Positions 14,342 to 17,522 of a stretch of 17,522 nucleotides of DNA are shown here, piece after piece. How positions within the stretch are numbered: the first letter of the stretch is position 1; every line of letters starts with the position of its first letter. Under the pieces are notes generated by a model. The model was not told the DNA's origin and ran no database searches. It saw only the letters and a program-made list of their open reading frames with translations. Location of the stretch: contig JBBIKU010000034.1 in assembly GCA_037445245.1 (NCBI GenBank), positions 1-17,522 of the forward strand, in the 5' to 3' direction. The translations under genes and the position numbers were made by a program. This DNA is from JBBIKU01 sp037445245. Its GTDB lineage: Bacteria > Chloroflexota > Anaerolineae > Anaerolineales > Anaerolineaceae.

Positions 14342-14347
14342 ATTTTA
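14342..14347 (-). promoter_or_regulatory. -10 box of a probable leaderless rlmN promoter
   Basis: The - strand reads TAAAAT (14347 to 14342), 5 of 6 to consensus, with seven bases before the rlmN ATG at 14334. It lies in the 27-base gap after the HAD phosphatase gene. Confidence 0.4.
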
Positions 14348-14361
14348 CCCCCCGCCGCGCA

Positions 14362-15150
14362 TTACTTCATTCCCAGCAGCGTTGATAGATTAGGCGCAAC
14401 CAGGTTGGGAGCATCCTGCCAGGTTTCCAATTCCGTCTGCGTGGTGGCGCCCGAAAGTACCAGGGCGGTGCGGCAGCCGGCGCGTTTCCCCCCGGCGATG
14501 TCGGTGTCTAGGCGGTCGCCGACCACCAGGCTGCGCTCGGCAGGGAGTTGCAACCGTTCGAGCGCCATTTCCATCATGGTCGGGAAGGGTTTTCCGGCGA
14601 TCAACGGCTCGGTTTGCGAGGCAGTCTGAATGGCTGCCATGATCGAGCCTGCCGCTGGGTCCAGCCCACCGGGGTGTGGAAAGGTGGCATCGGGATTGGT
14701 GACAATGAAACGGGCACCCTGGCGGATGAGAGCATTGGCACGACGTAGCTTTTCATAGCTGAAATTCAAATCCAAACCGGAGACGACCGCAAGTACGTTC
14801 TCTTCGGCATGATAGAACCCCCGCTCTGCTAGGTGATGCACCAGCCCGTTCATGCCGATGATGTACACCGGACCACCCCCTGGGAAGATGCGGCTGAGCA
14901 GGTAAGCTGCCGCCATAGAGGAGGTGACTACCTGCCAGGATTCGATTTCGACCCCGAAACCCCTCAATCGTTTTTGATACTGTTCAACCGACTTGGTCGA
15001 ATTGTTGGTTGCCAGAACGGCTTTTAGACCGATGGCGCGCAGGTGGGAAAAGATCGCCGGCAGATCTCCAATAGGCTCATTTCCGCGCCACAGCACGCCG
15101 TCCATATCGAGGATTAGCGCCTGGATGGGGGGCGAGAGGTGGTTGATCAT
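14362..15150 (-). CDS. HAD-superfamily hydrolase, subfamily IIA (NagD-like phosphatase)
   Basis: This is a 262-residue HAD phosphatase of the NagD/4-nitrophenylphosphatase type. The catalytic motif I, LDMDGVLW, has nucleophile D15 and acid D17. Motif II is TNNSTKS, the cap region includes TNPDATFPHPGGLDPAAGSI, motif III holds GKPFPTMMEMAL, and motif IV is VVGDRLDTDIAGGKRAGC. Substrates of this subfamily include nucleotides and sugar or glycerol phosphates; the sequence does not say which. GGAG lies five bases before the ATG at 15150. It is followed after 27 bases by rlmN. Confidence 0.9.
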   Translation of the reverse strand: MINHLSPPIQALILDMDGVLWRGNEPIGDLPAIFSHLRAIGLKAVLATNNSTKSVEQYQKRLRGFGVEIESWQVVTSSMAAAYLLSRIFPGGGPVYIIGMNGLVHHLAERGFYHAEENVLAVVSGLDLNFSYEKLRRANALIRQGARFIVTNPDATFPHPGGLDPAAGSIMAAIQTASQTEPLIAGKPFPTMMEMALERLQLPAERSLVVGDRLDTDIAGGKRAGCRTALVLSGATTQTELETWQDAPNLVAPNLSTLLGMK

Positions 15151-15165
15151 GGGGGCTCCATTTAA

Positions 15166-15203
15166 AGAAGCCGTATCGCTTGCGCCATCCGGCGTGGGCT
15201 TCT
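15166..15203. repeat. Inverted repeat between clpP and the HAD gene
   Basis: AGAAGCC (15166-15172) and GGCTTCT (15197-15203) are complementary, and a smaller CGCC/GGCG hairpin lies inside. On the - strand the stem is followed by TTTAAA and then the HAD ribosome binding site, so it might be a weak terminator after clpP or an mRNA structure near the HAD start. Confidence 0.3.
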
Positions 15204-15236
15204 AAGCATCTCTTGACCCGTTAGCGTCAGGACGCC

Positions 15237-15845
15237 TTATTTCGCGGGCTTTGTCAAAACCTGGTCGACCAAACCGTAATCGACCGCGCCCTGTGCATCC
15301 AGGTAAAAGTCGCGTTCGGTGTCGCGCTCGATGGCTTCGAGGGTTTGTTTGGTGTGATCGGCGAGGATCTGGTTGACGCGCGCCTTGAGACGCAAGATCT
15401 CTTTCGCCTGAATTTCGATATCTGACGCCTGTCCCTGGGCGCCGCCCAGCGGCTGATGCATGTGAATGGTGGCGTGAGGGAGAGCGTAGCGATGTCCGGG
15501 CGCACCGGAGGAAAGCAACAAGGTGCCAAAAGAAGCGGTGACGCCCACCGCCACGGTACTGATGCGGTTTGAGATCATCTGCATCGTATCGTAGATCGCC
15601 AGACCGGCGTAAATCTGCCCGCCGGGACAGTTGATGTACATCTGGATCTCGCGGTCGGGGTCTTCGCGGCTCAAGAAAAGCAACTGTGCCACGATCAGGT
15701 TGGCGACCTGGTCGTCAATGGGGGTGCCCAGAAAGATGATACGCTCTTTGAGCAGCAGTGAATAAATATCGTAGGCGCGTTCGCCCCGTCCGGAGGTTTC
15801 GATCACCATCGGGATTATCGATTGAAAGTTAGCAACTTTGGACAT
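15237..15845 (-). CDS. clpP: ATP-dependent Clp protease proteolytic subunit
   Basis: ClpP forms the tetradecameric serine protease chamber fed by ClpX, ClpA or ClpC ATPases. The 202-residue protein has the triad S105 (in VTASFGTLLLSSG), H130 (in ATIHMHQPLGG) and D179 (in ERDTERDFYLDA). The usual Met after the catalytic Ser is Phe. The N-terminus (IIPMVIETSGRGERAYDIYS) is typical, with no long propeptide. ATG 15845 is chosen because GAGAGGAAATT immediately precedes it; a frame opening nine codons upstream lacks this. It lies 38 bases after tig, the common tig-clpP order; clpX is not next here. Confidence 0.96.
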   Translation of the reverse strand: MSKVANFQSIIPMVIETSGRGERAYDIYSLLLKERIIFLGTPIDDQVANLIVAQLLFLSREDPDREIQMYINCPGGQIYAGLAIYDTMQMISNRISTVAVGVTASFGTLLLSSGAPGHRYALPHATIHMHQPLGGAQGQASDIEIQAKEILRLKARVNQILADHTKQTLEAIERDTERDFYLDAQGAVDYGLVDQVLTKPAK

Positions 15846-15883
15846 AATTTCCTCTCTCGTTGCAGTGTGCATAATGATGTCAG

Positions 15884-17419
15884 TTATTTCTCTTGGTCAG
15901 CGGATTGCCTGACGCTGGTTTTTTTGGTAGTCTTTTTGGTTGCAGCCGCGGCGGTTTTTGGGGAGGTTGCTGCCTTTGCTTCTCTCGCAGCGGCGGGCGG
16001 TTTGGCAGCTTTTTTGGCACGGTTGGGTTTGGGGGCATTTTCCTTGCTCTCGCTGCTTTCGCTTTCACCCCGCACCTCTTCGGTCTGCAAAGTATCCGTG
16101 GCGATTGCTTTCAGCCGTTTCATCAGGTTGTGGTAGAACATGCGGCTGGCGGTGTCGTAGGTGAGCATTTCGGTCAGATTGCGCATGCCTCGCTCGGTGC
16201 GGAATTCCTTTTTCTTCAGCATTTCTCCCATTTCGCCGATGCGTTTGCCGACAGCTTCTTTCAACTCTTGGTTGTCGACCTTGATATCTTCCAGGCGCGC
16301 CAGTTCCTGCAGCACCAGCGAACGCTCCAGGTTGCGGGCGGCAGCCGGGCGGGCTTCCATGGCGATGTACTTTTCCAGCTCTAACTGACGCGTCTTGAGA
16401 TAGGTGTCCAAATCCATTTTTTGCTGGGCGAGCGATTTTTCGACCTGTCGCAGGTACTTTTCGAGTTCCTCTTCTAGCATGTGGGGCGGATATTTGATGG
16501 TCGTATCCGCCATGATGCGGTCGATCAGTTTGTCAAAATATTCTTCTTCGCAGTCCATTCTTTCGGCGTTTTCGAGGTTTTTGCGGATGGTTTTGCGAAC
16601 AGCTGCCAGCGACTCGAATTCTCCCAGGGTTTGGGCAAAATCGTCATTCAGTTCGGGCAGGGCGAGCGACTTAACGCTTTGGATGAAAACTCTGAAATCG
16701 ACCGTCCTGTTCGCTAGATTTTCGAGCGGGTTATCTTCAGAAAAGGTATGGGTGATGGTCTTTTCATTATTGGCAGCCAGCCCGATGAGGTGTTCCGAAA
16801 AGCCTGGGAAGGGCCAGTCGCTCTCGCTCTGGTTTTCATCACCGATGATGACCTGAAAAGGGGTCTCTTTGATTAATTCTTCGTCCTCGCCTTCAAGCGG
16901 CTGGGTGAAACGAGCGTTGATCTTGAGATAAACCAAGTCGCCGCTTTGCGCCGCTCGATCAACCGGCTCGGCAGTAGCGTAACGCCGCTGCAGGTTGCGC
17001 AAGGTTTGATCGACCTCTTCTTCGGTGACCGGTTTCGGTTGGTAGGCTTCACGAATGGCGCGATAATCGCCCAAGTGCACCTCGGGCGTCAACGGGACAA
17101 GAAAGACGAATTTGGGCGGGTTGATGCTGACGATCTCTTGCAGTGTGCCGGGCCCCGAAGGATCAATCTTCGCCTCATCGAGCAATTTGGGATAGACATC
17201 ATCGACCAGCAGTTCGACGGCTTGCTTTTCGATCATCTCCATGCCGTAGAGACGTTTAACGACGTCGAAAGGTGCCTTTCCAGGACGGAACCCGGGGATC
17301 TTTGACTCGCGAGAAATCTTGCGCGCTGCCCGCTGCATGAATTGATCCAATTGATCAGCTTCCAGCTCGGCGGTTAATGTTACCTGGTGGTCGTCGCGGT
17401 TTTCAGTTTCTATTTTCAA
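15884..17419 (-). CDS. tig: Trigger factor (ribosome-associated chaperone) with Lys/Ala-rich tail
   Basis: Trigger factor binds the ribosome exit tunnel and shields nascent chains. The N-terminal ribosome-binding domain holds the signature GFRPGKAP at residues 43-50. An FKBP-type prolyl isomerase domain follows (about 150-250, SGDLVYLKINARF to DFRVFIQSVK), then the helical C-terminal arms. At 511 residues it is about 80 longer than E. coli: the last 63 residues are low-complexity, rich in Lys, Ala, Pro and Ser (for example AAKPPAAAREAKAATSPKTA). The start is taken as TTG 17419 because AAGGA lies nine bases before it and the family N-terminus (KIETENRDDHQVTL) begins there. A GTG twelve codons upstream lies directly against the tRNA end. 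Confidence 0.94.
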   Translation of the reverse strand: MKIETENRDDHQVTLTAELEADQLDQFMQRAARKISRESKIPGFRPGKAPFDVVKRLYGMEMIEKQAVELLVDDVYPKLLDEAKIDPSGPGTLQEIVSINPPKFVFLVPLTPEVHLGDYRAIREAYQPKPVTEEEVDQTLRNLQRRYATAEPVDRAAQSGDLVYLKINARFTQPLEGEDEELIKETPFQVIIGDENQSESDWPFPGFSEHLIGLAANNEKTITHTFSEDNPLENLANRTVDFRVFIQSVKSLALPELNDDFAQTLGEFESLAAVRKTIRKNLENAERMDCEEEYFDKLIDRIMADTTIKYPPHMLEEELEKYLRQVEKSLAQQKMDLDTYLKTRQLELEKYIAMEARPAAARNLERSLVLQELARLEDIKVDNQELKEAVGKRIGEMGEMLKKKEFRTERGMRNLTEMLTYDTASRMFYHNLMKRLKAIATDTLQTEEVRGESESSESKENAPKPNRAKKAAKPPAAAREAKAATSPKTAAAATKKTTKKTSVRQSADQEK

Positions 17420-17456
17420 CGCAGCAATCCTTGTATGGTTCGTTGTAAATTCCACA

Positions 17457-17522
17457 TGGGGAAGGAGGGACTTGAACCCTCACGCCTTGCGGCACGTGAT
17501 CCTAAGTCACGCCTGTCTGCCA
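17457..17522 (-). tRNA. tRNA-Leu (anticodon UAG), 5' end outside window
   Basis: On the - strand the anticodon stem CGTGA/TCACG encloses CTTAGGA, giving anticodon TAG. A long class II variable arm (TGCCGCAAGGCG region) and a T arm GAGGG-TTCAAGT-CCCTC follow. The 3' acceptor strand CTTCCCC and discriminator A (17457) are present without encoded CCA. The 5' acceptor strand lies beyond the window. It ends 37 bases before tig with no terminator between, so they may share a transcript. Confidence 0.93.

Noticed and set aside
17420..17455. GTG at 17455 as the tig start
   Set aside because: It begins two bases from the tRNA-Leu 3' end with no binding site; TTG 17419 has AAGGA nine bases upstream and fits the family N-terminus.

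Overview
The window looks like chromosomal housekeeping DNA from a Chloroflexota bacterium, most likely class Anaerolineae. This is inferred from the style of the proteins, the cell-wall/Min gene order and the promoter pattern; there is no rRNA or other phylogenetic marker to prove it. It is densely coded, with no gene-free stretch over 300 bases, and I see no CRISPR array, insertion sequence, phage gene, attachment site or replication origin. Two runs of N (9297-9306 and 11378-11395) interrupt real genes and are assembly gaps, not mutations.

Layout. Positions 1-4760 on the + strand: the tail of a probable PBP2 (mrdA), then minC-minD-minE-rodA-gltX packed with overlaps or very short spacers, then tRNA-Gln(CUG) with its own promoter. 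This couples division-site selection (MinCDE), the elongation glycosyltransferase (RodA) and tRNA charging. A hairpin at 4765-4798 ends transcription from both sides. Positions 4797-9990 on the - strand, read right to left: a long RelA/SpoT homologue, moeA, a 76-residue Cys4 protein with a very acidic tail, and dinB (DNA polymerase IV). A 200-base divergent region separates the RelA/SpoT gene from pfkA (+, 10191-11159). Positions 11244-17522 on the - strand, read right to left: tRNA-Leu(UAG) (cut by the window edge), tig, clpP, a NagD-type HAD phosphatase, rlmN, ftsY and prfB. This is a protein-biogenesis block: nascent-chain folding, proteolysis, rRNA/tRNA methylation, membrane targeting and translation termination.

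Main points of interest. (1) prfB carries the classic autoregulatory +1 frameshift site (CTT TGA C), so its first 22 codons lie in another frame and overlap the end of ftsY. (2) Several -10-like boxes sit 6-8 bases before an ATG that has no ribosome binding site (dinB, rlmN, ftsY, and two mini-ORFs before minC and the RelA/SpoT gene), suggesting that leaderless transcripts are common here. (3) The RelA/SpoT homologue combines an intact HDxxED hydrolase motif with the EFDD synthetase motif usually associated with monofunctional RelA. (4) The small Cys4/acidic protein and the Lys/Ala-rich tail of trigger factor are the least explained pieces. I did not find a convincing novel multi-gene system.
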